From Flavimobilis sp052324925 (GTDB lineage: Bacteria > Actinomycetota > Actinomycetes > Actinomycetales > Cellulomonadaceae): DNA of 64,000 nucleotides. The stretch is from NCBI GenBank assembly GCA_052324925.1, contig JBQPRE010000002.1, one strand, 5' to 3'. Of this stretch, positions 24,980 to 33,942 are shown in pieces; position 1 is the stretch's first letter; every line of letters begins with the position of its first letter. The notes under the pieces were generated by a model, which was not told the origin of the DNA, did not search any database, and was given only the letters and a program-made list of their open reading frames with translations. A program made the position numbers and the translations under genes.

Positions 24980-25175
24980 AGAGACTCCGGGAGCGGCGCA
25001 GAGACGGTGGGCATCGAGGCAGTGGCCGAGGCTGCGGCCAGGCTCGTGCGTAGGGAGCCGCACAAGGGGCGACCGCGACCGACGGCCCACGTCCAGGCCG
25101 CGACGCCCGGAGAATCGCTACCGAGCGGATCGGTCTCCACGATACTCCGAGCTCACGATGGTGCGGGGGAGGAGG

Positions 25176-25994
25176 TCAGCGCCCCGCGCCGAGCTCGAGA
25201 TCGCGTTCGATCGTCGCGCTCACCGAGTCGACGACGGTTGACGTGAACCCACCGTCCTCGAGCGCCATGAGTCCGGCGATCGTGGTCCCCCCGGGCGAGC
25301 AGACCTTGTCGATGAGCGTCCAGGGGTGATCCTCCGACTCGAGGATCATCCGAGCCGAGCCCAGGACCGTCTGCGCTGCGATGCGGGTGGCGAGCGCCTT
25401 GGGCATGCCTGCCTTGAGCGCACCGCGGGCGAGGGAGTCGATGAAGAGAAAGGCGTAGGCCGGGGCCGAGCCTGCGATCGCGGTGAAGGTCGAGAAGGAC
25501 GCCTCGGGCAGCTCGATCGCGTCGCCGACCGCGCGGAACAGCTCGACGACCTCGGCGACCTGCGCGGCGCTCGCACTGGCGTTGCCTGCCACCGCAGCCA
25601 TGCCCGCGCCGATCTGGGCGTTGACGTTGGGCATGACGCGGACGACCGGCTGAGCGGCACCGTGCTCACCAAGGAGCTCTTCGATGCGCGCAAGAGACGT
25701 GCCTGCAGCGATCGAGACGACGAGGGTGCCGTTCTCGGCGAGGGCCGTGGCCAGGGGCGGAAGAACCTCGCCGAAGACCTGCGGCTTGATCGCGAGGACA
25801 ACAGTGTCGACCGCGTCGATCAGCAGCTCGTTGGATTCTGCGACGCGCACGCCCAGCGTCGCGGCGAGTGCTGCCGACGCTGCTCCCTGCGGGTCGAACA
25901 CGACGACGTCCTCCGGAGAGACGATGCCGCGCTCGACGACTCCTGCGATGATCGCGGACGCCATCGTTCCAGCGCCGATGAAACCGATGGTCAT
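25176..25994 (-). CDS. proC: pyrroline-5-carboxylate reductase
   Basis: Last step of proline synthesis, reducing pyrroline-5-carboxylate with NAD(P)H. The 272-residue product begins MTIGFIGAGTMASAIIAG (Rossmann GxGxMA), then LAIKPQVFGEVLPPL, VVRVMPNVNAQIGAGM, the ALTAIAGSAPAYAF-like block (here FTAIAGSAPAYAFLFID) and the signature DKVCSPGGTTIAGLMALEDGG. The ATG at the Rossmann motif was chosen; upstream starts add an unrelated leader. Its start faces the phosphatase-dehydrogenase fusion gene across 183 bases. Confidence 0.93.
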   Translation of the reverse strand: MTIGFIGAGTMASAIIAGVVERGIVSPEDVVVFDPQGAASAALAATLGVRVAESNELLIDAVDTVVLAIKPQVFGEVLPPLATALAENGTLVVSIAAGTSLARIEELLGEHGAAQPVVRVMPNVNAQIGAGMAAVAGNASASAAQVAEVVELFRAVGDAIELPEASFSTFTAIAGSAPAYAFLFIDSLARGALKAGMPKALATRIAAQTVLGSARMILESEDHPWTLIDKVCSPGGTTIAGLMALEDGGFTSTVVDSVSATIERDLELGAGR

Positions 25995-26177
25995 GTCGTG
26001 TGCCTCTCCGAGAAGACGTGCGGCGGCCGCCGCGGACATCAGCCTAGGTGCTCGGGGCGCGTCCACGCTGAGGATCTGTGGCTGCGCGCGACATCCACGG
26101 GGGCTGGATCGGGACGGGGCACGCCACGGTGTGGGTTGGCGCCCCCGATGTCCGTCGGTGGTGCGACGATGGGTGCC

Positions 26178-27506
26178 ATGAGCGTGGTTCCCGGGTCAGT
26201 CCTGTTCGTGTGTCGTCGTAACGGTGGCAAGTCGCCGATGGCGGAAGGTCTCGCGCGTTCCTTCGCGCCAGGTGCGAGCTTTGCGTCCGCGGGGACGGAC
26301 CCGGGGTCGGGCGTCAACGACGAGTCGGTCGCCGCGCTCGCGGAGGTAGGCGTCGACATGTCGACGCACACCCCCCAGCCGGTCACGGAGAACCTCATTG
26401 CTGCGGCCGACGTCGTCGTCGTCCTCGGAGACGAGGCCGACGTCGTGACGCACGATGGCACGCCCGTCGTCCGCTGGGTCCTCGACGAGCCGTCGATGCG
26501 CGGCATCGTCGGCATGGAGCGCATGAGGCTCGTGCGCGACGACATCGCTGGCCGGGTGCGCGCCTTGCTCGGGGACGAAGCAGGAGACGCGCCGGCCGCT
26601 CCCTCGCGCTCCGACTCGTCAGCTTCTGTTCCAGATCCTGCACCGCAGCAGCGCACGACGAATCCCTATGATGTCGACCTCGACGCGAGTGTCGAGGACA
26701 CGCTCGAGCGTCTCCCGACGCGTGCTGGACGCCGGGGAGCCTCGCGTCCGGCCCCGCGTGTGCTGCGCGCGGTCGTCACGGGAGCGTCGTCGGGTATCGG
26801 CCGCGCAACCGTGACGACGTTGCGCGCTGCGGGGTGGGACGTCTTCGCCCTGGCGCGCCGGGCCGACAAGCTGGACGAGCTTGCCGCGGAGACGGGCGCG
26901 ACTGCGGTGACGTGCGACGTCACCGATGACGAGTCGGTCGCGACCGCAGTCGAGCGTGTGACCGCGGACGGTCCGCTCAACGCCCTGATCAACGTGGCGG
27001 GCGGCGCGCTCGGGGCCGACTCCGTCGCGGAGGCAGACCTTGACCGGTGGCGTCAGATGTACGAGACCAACGTGCTTGGCACGCTCCGCCTCACACGGTC
27101 CTTGCTCCCGTCGCTGCGTGCGTCGGGCCGCGGCGACGTCGTCGTCCTCACCTCGACCGCCGCCCACGACACGTACCCGGGCGGGGCCGGCTACGTCGCG
27201 GCCAAGCACGCCGAGCGCATCATCGCGAGCACCCTGCGCCTCGAGCTCGTGGGGGAGCCTGTGCGGGTCATCGAGATCGCCCCGGGCATGGTCGCAACAG
27301 ACGAGTTCTCGCTCGTGAGGTTCGGAGGTGACGCCGAGCGCGCCGCCGCTGTCTACGCGGGCGTCGACGCGCCTCTTGTCGCCGATGATGTGGCCGACGC
27401 GATCGTCTGGACCCTCACGCGCCCGCACCACGTCAACATCGACTCGATGATCATCCGGCCGCGCGCGCAAGCGTCGAACACCGTCGTGGCGCGCAACGAC
27501 GCGTAG
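26178..27506 (+). CDS. LMW phosphatase/arsenate reductase-like domain fused to SDR
   Basis: A 442-residue two-domain protein. Residues 1-135: low-molecular-weight phosphatase/arsenate-reductase fold with P-loop CRRNGGKS (Cys12 to Ser19), where lysine replaces the usual loop arginine, a variant I recall from actinobacterial ArsC-like proteins; the DEPSMRGIVGM segment may be the aspartate loop. Residues 136-193: low-complexity linker. Residues 194-442: short-chain dehydrogenase with VTGASSGIGRA near 199, NVAGGALG, and the catalytic pair Tyr339/Lys343 in GGAGYVAAKHAE, close to YdfG-type NADP enzymes. No stop or frameshift separates the parts. A downstream ATG was preferred over one three codons earlier. 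Substrate unknown. Confidence 0.75.
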   Translation: MSVVPGSVLFVCRRNGGKSPMAEGLARSFAPGASFASAGTDPGSGVNDESVAALAEVGVDMSTHTPQPVTENLIAAADVVVVLGDEADVVTHDGTPVVRWVLDEPSMRGIVGMERMRLVRDDIAGRVRALLGDEAGDAPAAPSRSDSSASVPDPAPQQRTTNPYDVDLDASVEDTLERLPTRAGRRGASRPAPRVLRAVVTGASSGIGRATVTTLRAAGWDVFALARRADKLDELAAETGATAVTCDVTDDESVATAVERVTADGPLNALINVAGGALGADSVAEADLDRWRQMYETNVLGTLRLTRSLLPSLRASGRGDVVVLTSTAAHDTYPGGAGYVAAKHAERIIASTLRLELVGEPVRVIEIAPGMVATDEFSLVRFGGDAERAAAVYAGVDAPLVADDVADAIVWTLTRPHHVNIDSMIIRPRAQASNTVVARNDA

Positions 27507-27586
27507 AACCCTGCGCTCCGTCTCAGAATTCGGAATATCTCCGCAAGGTCTTCGGGCGCCCCGGGGTCGTCGGGCACCCTCACCCC

Positions 27587-27688
27587 ATGAGCACGAGCCA
27601 CGCCATGACAACGCAGCGAATGCGCTGCGTCGTCATGCCCGTGACGGCTCCGGCGGTCCTCGCCGGTGCGTGTTGTCGCTGTCGCTGA
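27587..27688 (+). CDS. possible Cys-ending leader peptide
   Basis: A 33-codon frame (or 27 codons from the internal ATG at 27605) ends ACCRCR and stop. A 14-bp hairpin forms within its coding bases at 27605-27636. Short peptides with clustered terminal cysteines act as cysteine-responsive leaders in other actinobacteria, but those precede sulfur-assimilation genes and none follows here. Coding is uncertain. Confidence 0.3.
   Translation: MSTSHAMTTQRMRCVVMPVTAPAVLAGACCRCR
27605..27636 (+). other. hairpin inside the small leader-like frame
   Basis: Arms atgacaacgcagcg and cgctgcgtcgtcat pair over 14 positions with one G-T wobble and a four-base loop. It starts 98 bases after the fusion gene stop and could be its terminator or an attenuator stem. 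Confidence 0.5.
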
Positions 27689-27738
27689 CGACGCACGACC
27701 CGCACCCCGACCCGACCCGCGCGCCCCGAGGACCCACC

Positions 27739-28023
27739 ATGCCCGCAACCCTTCTTGCTGCCCCCGCACCGGCTCCGACCGCACCAGCTCCGACCGCACC
27801 AGCACCGACGACCGCGGCTGGACCCGTCCGGCCCGCACCCACCCGCAGCATGCCGTCCGTCGGCCTCCCGCCTCACCATCTCCCCGGACGTGAGCTCGTC
27901 CGCTCGCTCTTCGGACCAGCGATCGCGACCGTCGAGGAGCTTGTCGCCCGCGACATCGAGGCGTTCACTGCGCGGCGCCTCGCCCGTCACACGAGGGCAT
28001 CCGGCCCCGCGCAGCACTCGTGA
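27739..28023 (+). CDS. hypothetical small Pro/Ala-rich protein
   Basis: The 94-residue product starts MPATLLAAPAPAPTAPAPT, a Pro/Ala/Thr-repeat N-terminal half, then a more ordinary segment GRELVRSLFGPAIATVEEL and DIEAFTARRLARH. An AGGA-like site precedes the ATG. I know no family. High GC can create such frames by chance, so coding is uncertain; the amphipathic second half and position right after the Cys-ending short frame are the only support. Confidence 0.35.
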   Translation: MPATLLAAPAPAPTAPAPTAPAPTTAAGPVRPAPTRSMPSVGLPPHHLPGRELVRSLFGPAIATVEELVARDIEAFTARRLARHTRASGPAQHS

Positions 28024-28027
28024 CGCT

Positions 28028-28250
28028 ATGATGGCTCCCATAGGCGTTGACCCGGCCATCACCGGTGAGCCTCCGGAAGAAACGGCCGCGCTGCGGCCCG
28101 AGTAGAACCGGACGGGAGCGGCCCGTCATAGCCGGTTGAGCGGTTCGTGCACGGCCCGTCGGGCGGGCGCGAACAAGCGGGGTGGTACCGCGGCGGTGAC
28201 GTCGTCCCTGCAGAAGATGCAGCAGTACGCGACCACCCGCAGGAGAGTTC
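28028..28250 (+). promoter_or_regulatory. ileS T-box riboswitch, ultrashort Stem I
   Basis: The leader holds the T-box core ggggtggtaccgcgg (28179-28193), whose UGGU can pair with the 3' end ACCA of uncharged tRNA-Ile. Upstream, the mini-stem ccgg/ccgg (28052-28055 with 28062-28065) presents the loop ccatca, with specifier AUC (Ile) at 28058-28060. This is the actinobacterial ultrashort Stem I class, which controls translation start: uncharged tRNA frees the AGGAG site at 28241-28245. There is no terminator stem before the start codon, consistent with that mode. Confidence 0.9.
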
Positions 28251-28253
28251 GTC

Positions 28254-31200
28254 ATGGCTTATCCCCTCCACCGCGACTCCGCCGTTCCGGCGAGCCCAGA
28301 CCTTCCCGCGCTCGAGCGCGAGGTCCTGGCGTACTGGAACACCGACGGCACGTTCCAGGCCTCGATTGATCAGCGTCCTGCGGGCACGGACGGCGACAAC
28401 GAGTTCGTCTTCTACGACGGACCTCCCTTCGCCAACGGCTTGCCGCACTACGGCCATCTGCTCACGGGGTACGCGAAGGACGTCGTGCCGCGGTACATGA
28501 CGATGCGCGGTCGTCGCGTCGAGCGTCGTTTCGGCTGGGACACGCACGGACTCCCGGCTGAGCTCGAGGCCGAGCGGGTCCTCGGGATCACGGACAAGTC
28601 CGAGATCGAGGCGATGGGGATCGCCGCGTTCAACGAGGCTTGCCGCACGTCGGTGCTCCGGTACACGAAGGAGTGGCAGGAGTATGTGACGCGCCAGGCG
28701 CGCTGGGTCGATTTCGACAACGACTACAAGACGCTCGACGTCACGTACATGGAATCGGTGCTGTGGGCGTTCAAGCGTCTCCACGACAAGGGCCTCGCGT
28801 ACGAGGGCTATCGGGTGCTGCCGTACTGCTGGCGTGACGAGACCCCGTTGTCGAACCACGAGCTGCGCATGGACGACGACGTCTACCAGTCGCGTCAGGA
28901 CCCCGCGCTCACGGTGGGTGTGCGCCTCGAGTCGGGCGAGCTTGCGCTCGTGTGGACGACGACCCCGTGGACGCTTCCGTCGAACCTGGCGATCGCTGTG
29001 GGGCCGGACGTCGACTACGTCGTCGTGCGGGCCGGGGAGGGCTCGGTCGTTGCTGGCCAGGAGGTGCTCCTGGGTGCCGCGCGCCTCGGCGCGTATGCGG
29101 CTGAGCTCGCGCTGGGCGAGGATCCGCAGGCTGCCGTCGTGCGGAGGGTCCGCGGTGCGGAGCTCGCGGGGCGACGCTACACGCCTCCGTTCGCCTACTT
29201 CGCCGACGATGCCGAGAACCCGGCGGCCCACCAGGTGCTGGCAGCGGACTGGGTCTCGACCGAGGACGGCACGGGCCTCGTCCACCTCGCCCCGGCCTTC
29301 GGCGAGGACGACAAGGAGGCGTGCGATGCTGCCGGCATCCACCCGGTCGTCCCGATCGATGCCAAGGGCTGCTTCACGTCGCTCGTCCCGGACTACGAGG
29401 GCCAGCAGGTCTTCGACGCGAACCCGCTGATCATCCGGGACCTCAAGGACGGCTCCGGCCCGCTCGCTGCGACGCCCGCCGACGAGCGCGCCGTCGTCCT
29501 GCGCCACGAGACGTACCAGCACTCCTACCCGCACTGCTGGCGCTGCCGGAACCCGCTCATCTACAAGGCGGTCTCGAGCTGGTTCGTGCGCGTCACGGAG
29601 TTCCGCGACCGCATGGTCGAGCTCAACGAAGAGATCACGTGGACGCCTGAGCACATCAAGCACGGCCAGTTCGGCAAGTGGCTGGCCGGCGCCCGTGACT
29701 GGTCGATCTCGCGCAACCGCTACTTCGGCACGCCGATCCCGGTGTGGGTCTCTGACGACGCGGCGTTCCCGCGCACGGACGTGTACGGGTCGCTCGCCGA
29801 GCTCGAGGCCGACTTCGGTCGTCTCCCGCTGAACGAGGCGGGCGAGCCCGACCTGCACCGTCCGTACATCGACGACCTCGTGCGGCCCAACCCGGACGAC
29901 CCGTCGGGCAAGGCGATGATGCGCCGCATCCCCGACGTGCTCGACGTGTGGTTCGACTCGGGGTCGATGCCGTTCGCCCAGGTGCACTACCCGTTCGAGA
30001 ACACGGACTGGTTCGAGCACCACTTCCCGGGTGACTTCATCGTCGAGTACATCGGGCAGACGCGCGGCTGGTTCTACCTGCTGCACGTTCTCTCGACTGC
30101 GCTCTTCGACCGTCCCGCGTTCCGCACGGCTGTCTCGCACGGCATCGTGCTCGGCTCTGACGGCCGCAAGATGAGCAAGTCGCTGCGCAACTACCCCGAC
30201 GTGTCCGAGGTTCTCGACCGGGACGGGTCGGACGCGATGCGCTGGTTCCTCATGTCGAGCCCGATCCTGCGCGGCGGCAACCTCATCGTCACCGAGGACG
30301 GGATCCGGGACTCGGTCCGGCAGGTCCTGCTCCCCGTGTGGAGCACGTACTACTTCTTCACGCTGTACGCGGGGGCCGCGCGCGGTGGCGCGGGCTACGA
30401 GGCGAGCGCCGTGACGCCCGAGCGCGCAGCAACGCTCGGCGACATGGACCGCTACCTGCTCGCGCGGACGGGTGACCTCGTGCGATCGGTGACGGCACAG
30501 CTTGACGCGTACGACATCGCGGGCGCCTGCGAGTCCGTGCGTGACTACCTGGACGCGCTCACGAACTGGTACGTGCGCACGCAGCGTGACCGCTTCTGGG
30601 ACGAGGACGTCGACGCGTTCGACACGCTGTGGACGGCGCTCGAGTCGTTGGCGCGGGTCATGGCGCCGCTCGCGCCGCTCCTTTCCGAAGAGGTCTGGCG
30701 CGGCCTGACGGGTGGCCGTTCCGTCCACCTCGTCGACTGGCCCGTGCTCGTCGACGCGGCAGGTACGGCGACGGATGCCGGCACTGTTCTGGCGGCCGAC
30801 GACGCACTCGTCGAGGCGATCGACCGCGTGCGTGCCGTCGTGTCATCGAGCCACGCGGTGCGCAAGGCGCACCGCCAGCGGGTGCGTCAGCCCTTGGCCC
30901 GGCTCACGGTCGTCGTCGAGGACCCGGCGGCGCTCACGCCGTACGCGGACCTCGTCGCCTCTGAGCTCAATGTCAAGGCGGTCGAGCTCGTGCTGCTCGA
31001 CGCCGCCTCGGGTGAGAAGTACGGGGTTGCGCAGCGACTGGCTGTCAACGCGCGTGCAGCGGGCCCGCGCCTGGGGCGCGGCGTGCAGGCCGCCATCAAG
31101 GCTGCCAAGGCGGGGGACTGGCGCGAGGAGGCCGACGGCACGATCGTCGTCGCCACGCCCGACGGCGACGTTCCGCTCGAGCCGGCCGAGTACGAGCTTG

Positions 31201-31526
31201 CGACCGTCGTCGGTGACGGCGGCGCGGACGCCGAGGTGGGTGCGGCCGTGCTCGCGGGTGGCGGCTTCGTCGTGCTCGACCTCGCGCTCGACGACGCGCT
31301 GCGCGCCGAGGGCGAGGCCCGGGACGTCATCCGCGAGGTTCAGGACGCACGGAAGGCCGCGGGCCTCGACGTCGGCGACCGGATCGCGCTCACGCTCACG
31401 CTTCCCGCCGAACGGGTCGCCGCGATCGAGGCGAATCGCGACCTCGTCGCGTCCGAGACGCTTGCCGTCGAGCTCACGGTCGTCACCGGCGAACCGTCCG
31501 TGCACGTCGAACGCCGGGGGGAATGA
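28254..31526 (+). CDS. ileS: isoleucyl-tRNA synthetase, long type
   Basis: Charges tRNA-Ile. At 1090 residues it is the longer, eukaryote-like IleS form. HIGH motif reads HYGH in FANGLPHYGHLLTGYAKD, KMSKS is in SDGRKMSKSLRNY, and the WDTHGLPAE block and CP1 editing domain (VWTTTPWTLPSNLAIAVG) are present. The usual C-terminal zinc cysteines of the short type are not obvious. The long type is commonly less sensitive to mupirocin; whether that holds here is inference. Regulated by the T-box upstream. The stop overlaps folC by four bases. Confidence 0.95.
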   Translation: MAYPLHRDSAVPASPDLPALEREVLAYWNTDGTFQASIDQRPAGTDGDNEFVFYDGPPFANGLPHYGHLLTGYAKDVVPRYMTMRGRRVERRFGWDTHGLPAELEAERVLGITDKSEIEAMGIAAFNEACRTSVLRYTKEWQEYVTRQARWVDFDNDYKTLDVTYMESVLWAFKRLHDKGLAYEGYRVLPYCWRDETPLSNHELRMDDDVYQSRQDPALTVGVRLESGELALVWTTTPWTLPSNLAIAVGPDVDYVVVRAGEGSVVAGQEVLLGAARLGAYAAELALGEDPQAAVVRRVRGAELAGRRYTPPFAYFADDAENPAAHQVLAADWVSTEDGTGLVHLAPAFGEDDKEACDAAGIHPVVPIDAKGCFTSLVPDYEGQQVFDANPLIIRDLKDGSGPLAATPADERAVVLRHETYQHSYPHCWRCRNPLIYKAVSSWFVRVTEFRDRMVELNEEITWTPEHIKHGQFGKWLAGARDWSISRNRYFGTPIPVWVSDDAAFPRTDVYGSLAELEADFGRLPLNEAGEPDLHRPYIDDLVRPNPDDPSGKAMMRRIPDVLDVWFDSGSMPFAQVHYPFENTDWFEHHFPGDFIVEYIGQTRGWFYLLHVLSTALFDRPAFRTAVSHGIVLGSDGRKMSKSLRNYPDVSEVLDRDGSDAMRWFLMSSPILRGGNLIVTEDGIRDSVRQVLLPVWSTYYFFTLYAGAARGGAGYEASAVTPERAATLGDMDRYLLARTGDLVRSVTAQLDAYDIAGACESVRDYLDALTNWYVRTQRDRFWDEDVDAFDTLWTALESLARVMAPLAPLLSEEVWRGLTGGRSVHLVDWPVLVDAAGTATDAGTVLAADDALVEAIDRVRAVVSSSHAVRKAHRQRVRQPLARLTVVVEDPAALTPYADLVASELNVKAVELVLLDAASGEKYGVAQRLAVNARAAGPRLGRGVQAAIKAAKAGDWREEADGTIVVATPDGDVPLEPAEYELATVVGDGGADAEVGAAVLAGGGFVVLDLALDDALRAEGEARDVIREVQDARKAAGLDVGDRIALTLTLPAERVAAIEANRDLVASETLAVELTVVTGEPSVHVERRGE

Positions 31527-32899
31527 TGGCCCGCACCATGACTGAGCCCGAGGGCCGTAGCCCTGAGCTCGCGGCTGTCTACGCCGAGATCGTCGGACGC
31601 AACCCCGAGCATGACTTCGAGCCGACGCTCGGACGCGTGCAGCGCGTGTGCGAGCTGCTGGGCGACCCGCAGCGCGCCTTCAAGACGATTCACCTCACGG
31701 GGACCAACGGCAAGACGTCGACGGCGCGCATGGTCGAGTCGCTCGTGCGCGAGCAGGGCTTGCGGACGGGTCGGTTCACGAGCCCTCACCTCACAAGCAT
31801 CACCGAGCGCATCGCGATCGACGGCGAGCCCGTCACCGAGGAGCGCTTCGTCGAGATCTTCCGTGACGTCGAGCCGTACGTGCAGATGGTGGATGCGGAG
31901 TCGGAGGCTGCGGGCGGGCCGCGGCTGAGCTTCTTCGAGGTCCTCACGGTCATGGCGTTCGCGGCGTTCGCGGACGCCCCGGTCGACGTCGCGATCATCG
32001 AGGTCGGTCTGGGTGGTGCGTGGGACTCGACGAACGTCGTCGACGGCGACGTCGCGGTCATCGCACCGATCGCCATCGACCACGAGCGCTGGCTGGGCCA
32101 CACGATCACTGAGATCGCGAGGACCAAGGCGGGGATCATCAAGGACGGTGCGACCGTCGTCGTCGCCGACCAGCCCGACGACGCGATGCGCGAGATCATC
32201 GACGAGGCAGGCACCCGCGGGGCGCGCCTGGTGCGCGAGGGTCTCGAGCTCGAGGTCGTCCAGCGTCACGTCGCGGTCGGGGGCCAGCTGCTCGACCTGC
32301 GGACGCCCGGTGGCCTCTACCAGGAGATCTTCTTGCCCCTGCACGGCGCGCACCAGGCGCACAACGCGCTGCTCGCGCTCGCCGCTGTCGAGGCGCTCGT
32401 CACGGGTGGCGCAGCGCTTCCTGCGGCGGTCGTCGAGGCGGGCTTCGGCACGGCGACGTCGCCCGGGCGCCTCGAAGTCGTGCGTTCGAGCCCGACGATC
32501 ATCGTCGATGCCGCGCACAACCCTGCGGGTGCCGAGGCACTCGTCGAGTCGCTCCACGAGACCTTCGGCCTCACGCGCGTCGTCGCAGTGGTCGCGATCC
32601 TCGCTGACAAGGACGCCGAGGGCATTCTCTCCGTCCTTGAGCCGCACGTCGACGAGCTCGTCGTCACCGAGGTGCACTCGGTCCGTGCTACGCCCGCCGA
32701 GGAGCTCGGCCAGCTCGCCGACGAGGTCTTCGGGCCTGATCGTGTGCACGTCCTCCCAGACCTCGCCTCTGCTCTCGACACGGCCGCGACCTTGGCGGAG
32801 AGTGAGGACACGGTGGGTGTCGGTGCAGGTGCCGGTGTCATCGTCGCAGGCTCGGTCATTCTCGCGGCGGAGGCACGCATCTTGCTCGGACGCTCCTAG
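31523..32899 (+). CDS. folC: folylpolyglutamate/dihydrofolate synthase
   Basis: Adds glutamates to folates (and glutamate to dihydropteroate). The 458-residue Mur-ligase fold has the P-loop TGTNGKTSTARMVESL, the TSPHLTSITERI segment (here FTSPHLTSITERIAIDG), GLGGAWDSTNVVD, and in the C-terminal domain ATSPGRLEVVRSSPTIIVDAAHNP split across the hinge. The first ATG gives a four-base overlap with ileS and hence coupling; a second ATG follows one codon later. In most actinobacteria DUF4233 and ndk follow directly; here dhaKLM intervenes. Confidence 0.93.
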   Translation: MMARTMTEPEGRSPELAAVYAEIVGRNPEHDFEPTLGRVQRVCELLGDPQRAFKTIHLTGTNGKTSTARMVESLVREQGLRTGRFTSPHLTSITERIAIDGEPVTEERFVEIFRDVEPYVQMVDAESEAAGGPRLSFFEVLTVMAFAAFADAPVDVAIIEVGLGGAWDSTNVVDGDVAVIAPIAIDHERWLGHTITEIARTKAGIIKDGATVVVADQPDDAMREIIDEAGTRGARLVREGLELEVVQRHVAVGGQLLDLRTPGGLYQEIFLPLHGAHQAHNALLALAAVEALVTGGAALPAAVVEAGFGTATSPGRLEVVRSSPTIIVDAAHNPAGAEALVESLHETFGLTRVVAVVAILADKDAEGILSVLEPHVDELVVTEVHSVRATPAEELGQLADEVFGPDRVHVLPDLASALDTAATLAESEDTVGVGAGAGVIVAGSVILAAEARILLGRS

Positions 32900-32946
32900 G
32901 CGACGGCGCCCGGTCCACCCGGGCACCGTGACACGGAGGGTGTGCC

Positions 32947-33942
32947 ATGAAGAAGTTGCTCAACGATCCCGCGAAGGCGGTCGACGAGTCGGTCGAGGGC
33001 TTTGGTCTGGCTCACGCCGACCTCGTCGAGATCCACACGGACCCCTTGTACGTTCTGCGGAGGCAGCGCCCGCCGCACGGGACAGTCGCGGTGGTCTCTG
33101 GCGGGGGCGCAGGTCACGAGCCGCTGCACGCGGGCTTCGTCGGCGACGGCATGCTCGACGCTGCTGTCCCCGGTGCCATGTTCACGTCGCCGACTCCCGA
33201 CCAGGTGGGTGCGGCCTTCGTCGCGGCCGACCAGGGCGGTGGCGTGCTCGCGATCGTCAAGAACTACACGGGCGACGTCCTCAACTTTGAGACCGCGGCC
33301 GAGCTCGCGGACGCCGACGGGGTCACGGTGCGCACGGTTCTCGTGCACGACGACGTCGCCGTCGAGGACTCTCTCTACACGGCTGGGCGCCGCGGTGTCG
33401 GCGGCACGCTCATGGTCGAGAAGATCGCGGGTGCTGCGGCCGCACGCGGCGACGACCTTGACGCCGTGGCCGAGCTTGCCGAGAAGGCGTCGGCGGCTGT
33501 GCGGTCGATGGGTGTCGCGCTGTATGCGCCGACGGTCCCGCACGTGGGCCGGCCGAGCTTCGACCTGGCCGACGACGAGATCGAGATCGGTATCGGGATC
33601 CACGGCGAGCCGGGGCGTCACCGCATCAAGGCGGCTCCCGCCGACGACATCACGAAGATGCTCCTCGACCCGGTCGTCGAGGACCTGGGCCTGACCGGCG
33701 GTGAGAGCGTCCTGCTCTTCGTCAACGGCATGGGTGGGACTCCGTCCTCGGAGCTGTACGTCGTCTACCGCGCCGCTCGTCGCATGCTCGAGGAGCGTGG
33801 CATCACGGTCGACCGCTCGCTCGTCGGCTCGTACGTCACCTCGCTCGAGATGCAGGGATGCTCGCTCACGGTCATGCGGCTCGACGACGAGCTGACGAGC
33901 CTGTGGGACGCGCCCGTGCACACGCCCGCGCTGCGGTGGTGA
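32947..33942 (+). CDS. dhaK: dihydroxyacetone kinase subunit DhaK
   Basis: Binds dihydroxyacetone as a hemiaminal for phosphorylation by DhaL. The 331-residue product begins MKKLLNDPAKAVDESVEGF and has VVSGGGAGHEPLHAGFVG, IVKNYTGDVLNFETAAELA and the substrate-binding histidine in IGIGIHGEPGRHR at about residue 218. Full length for the PTS-type subunit. The stop overlaps dhaL (GTGA). The 47-base gap after folC contains a GGAGG-type site, so it may share the folC transcript. Confidence 0.95.
   Translation: MKKLLNDPAKAVDESVEGFGLAHADLVEIHTDPLYVLRRQRPPHGTVAVVSGGGAGHEPLHAGFVGDGMLDAAVPGAMFTSPTPDQVGAAFVAADQGGGVLAIVKNYTGDVLNFETAAELADADGVTVRTVLVHDDVAVEDSLYTAGRRGVGGTLMVEKIAGAAAARGDDLDAVAELAEKASAAVRSMGVALYAPTVPHVGRPSFDLADDEIEIGIGIHGEPGRHRIKAAPADDITKMLLDPVVEDLGLTGGESVLLFVNGMGGTPSSELYVVYRAARRMLEERGITVDRSLVGSYVTSLEMQGCSLTVMRLDDELTSLWDAPVHTPALRW

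Noticed and set aside
24980..25175. Possible cobalamin riboswitch before the ABC binding-protein gene
   Set aside because: A gccactg string is present on the minus strand, but the other conserved riboswitch boxes and their spacing are not found.
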